From Chloroflexota bacterium (lineage in GTDB: Bacteria > Chloroflexota > Limnocylindria > Limnocylindrales > CSP1-4): a DNA stretch of 6,311 bases. Below the pieces are notes generated by a model that did no database searches, was not told the DNA's origin, and saw only the letters and a list, made by a program, of their open reading frames with translations. Every line of letters begins with the position of its first letter. Within the stretch, counting starts at the first letter, position 1. Both the position numbers and the translations under genes were made by a program. Shown here in pieces: positions 5,326-6,311 of this stretch. The stretch is from NCBI GenBank assembly GCA_016200745.1, contig JACQEF010000237.1, positions 1 through 6,311 of the forward strand, read 5' to 3'.

Positions 5326-6311
5326 CTCCACCGGCGTGCCCCGCGCGCGCCCAGCAGGAGCCGGACGCCCGGCCCGACCAGGCTGTGGCCGCCGAGCAGG
5401 ATCGGGATCCGCGCGGTCGCCGCCGCCCGCGTCAGTTCGCGCAGCCACGGATCCCCGACCCGGTCCGCGAGGAGGAGGTCCGACGCGAACCGGTCCTCCG
5501 GGAGCGGCCAGCCAGCCTCGCCGGCCCCGAGCCGATGCGCGAGGAGCACCCGGCTGTCGAGGATCGCACCGTCGCACAACCGTTCCAGATGCTCCGGGAG
5601 CGACGCCGGCCCGTCGCGCTCTAGCAGGACGCCCAGGAGCGAGGCGGGCGCGCGCGGCGCCCCGCCGGCCGGGTCGGCCCGGCCGGAGCCTGGAGACGTC
5701 GACTGCGCCAGCCGGCTCGCGGCACGAAGCCCCCGTTCCTCGACGAACGCCCGGACCCGGGCCGGGACGCCACGTTCCAGCCAGGCAAGGGTGGCGGCCG
5801 ACGTCCGGCCGGCGACCAGCAGCTCGGCTCGCCGGTCGGCCGCTACCGCACGCAGGGCCGGTATCCGCTCCCGCACGGGAGCGAGGTCGGGGTCATCCGG
5901 CGCGGTCTGGTCGCCGAGCAGGAGGAGATCGAGCGGCCCGTCCACGTCGAACGCGAGCCGCCACCGGCGCCGCAGGTCGCCCACCTCGTGGCCGGCGACC
6001 TCCTCGAGCCAGCGGGGCAGCGCGTTGTCACCGGGCAGATCCGGCAGGTCGGCGAGGATCCCGGCCCGGGCGATCGCGACGACGTCGGCCGAATACCGGT
6101 TGTTGGCGAGGGCCACCCGGCGGTCGGAGCCGGCCGTCTCGACGAAGGCAGCCAGGTCCGCCGGCGTCGCGAGCGGAATGGCGCCCGACCCGAGGATGAC
6201 GAGGCCGGCCGGTCGCTCGGTACGGACGAGGTCCCGGAGTCGCCGGCCGAACGGCCGGTCATCGGGCCGCCCGCCGACGACGCGCACGTCGGTTGCGCCG
6301 GCCGAGCTGAA
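5322..6311 (-). CDS. Unrecognised protein, nucleotidyltransferase-like N-terminal half, 5' end probably outside window
   Basis: I do not recognise this family. The frame is open to the right edge (330 codons). The first in-window start candidate is the GTG at 6287, giving 321 aa, but the true start may lie beyond 6311. Numbered from that GTG, residues 27-50 show a hydrophobic strand, a Gly-Ser-Gly turn and PLATPADL, and residues 113-121 read FDVDGPLDL. Together they resemble the 'PLLTPADL' and 'DIDTPEDL' segments of MobA/CofC-type nucleotidyltransferases. The glycine-rich NTP-binding N-terminus of that fold is not visible and may lie outside the window. The C-terminal half (about 150-321) is Arg- and Leu-rich, with VAGRTSAATLAWLERG, EERGLRA, DSRVLLAHRLG and IPILLGGHSLVGPG. 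Residues 197-215 look like a low-complexity linker. No signal peptide or membrane helix is seen. It overlaps the methyltransferase start by 4 bases, so the two are probably co-translated. Confidence 0.75.
   Translation of the reverse strand, partial: FSSAGATDVRVVGGRPDDRPFGRRLRDLVRTERPAGLVILGSGAIPLATPADLAAFVETAGSDRRVALANNRYSADVVAIARAGILADLPDLPGDNALPRWLEEVAGHEVGDLRRRWRLAFDVDGPLDLLLLGDQTAPDDPDLAPVRERIPALRAVAADRRAELLVAGRTSAATLAWLERGVPARVRAFVEERGLRAASRLAQSTSPGSGRADPAGGAPRAPASLLGVLLERDGPASLPEHLERLCDGAILDSRVLLAHRLGAGEAGWPLPEDRFASDLLLADRVGDPWLRELTRAAATARIPILLGGHSLVGPGVRLLLGARGARRWR

Noticed and set aside
5201..6199. Plus-strand open frame of about 332 codons at the right end
   Set aside because: The product is extremely Arg/Pro/Gly-rich with no domain. 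The opposite strand reads as a normal alternating hydrophobic and charged protein.
1..6311. tRNA, rRNA, CRISPR, insertion sequence or prophage signals
   Set aside because: Scanning both strands showed no cloverleaf, repeat-spacer pattern, transposase motif or terminal inverted repeats. Coding density is that of an ordinary core operon.

Overview
This is a strongly GC-rich window in which every supportable gene lies on the minus strand. Transcription runs from the right edge to the left edge. The core is the start of a respiratory complex I operon in the order nuoA-nuoB-nuoC-nuoD-nuoH, with nuoH cut by the left edge. The organism is a high-GC bacterium. The short-type NuoD and the direct nuoD-nuoH junction, with no nuoE, nuoF or nuoG between, fit lineages with an 11-subunit enzyme. 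My impression is Chloroflexota, but that is an inference and no phylogenetic marker here settles it.

Layout from right to left (direction of transcription). Bases 6311-5322: an unrecognised protein whose frame is open to the window edge; its N-terminal half looks nucleotidyltransferase-like. Bases 5325-4168: a MidA/NDUFAF7-family SAM-dependent methyltransferase that starts inside the stop codon of the previous gene. Bases 4167-3943: a 225-base intergenic stretch holding a strong inverted repeat just after the methyltransferase stop, a weak promoter candidate, a leader hairpin and a good Shine-Dalgarno site. Bases 3942-1: nuoA, nuoB, nuoC, nuoD and partial nuoH, joined by overlaps or gaps of at most 11 bases.

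NuoB, NuoC and NuoD form the part of the peripheral arm that carries the terminal [4Fe-4S] cluster N2 and the quinone head-group site. NuoA and NuoH are the membrane subunits that hold this arm and form the quinone channel. In mitochondria, NDUFAF7 dimethylates an arginine of the NuoD homologue near N2. Here an NDUFAF7 homologue sits directly upstream of the nuo operon, and the target arginine is conserved in NuoD (R89). The second N2-proximal arginine, by contrast, is proline (P109). NuoH and NuoB also depart from family consensus around the quinone channel and N2. The most interesting reading of the window is therefore an unusual N2/quinone environment in a probably NuoEFG-less complex I, next to its likely maturation methyltransferase and an unknown co-translated protein.
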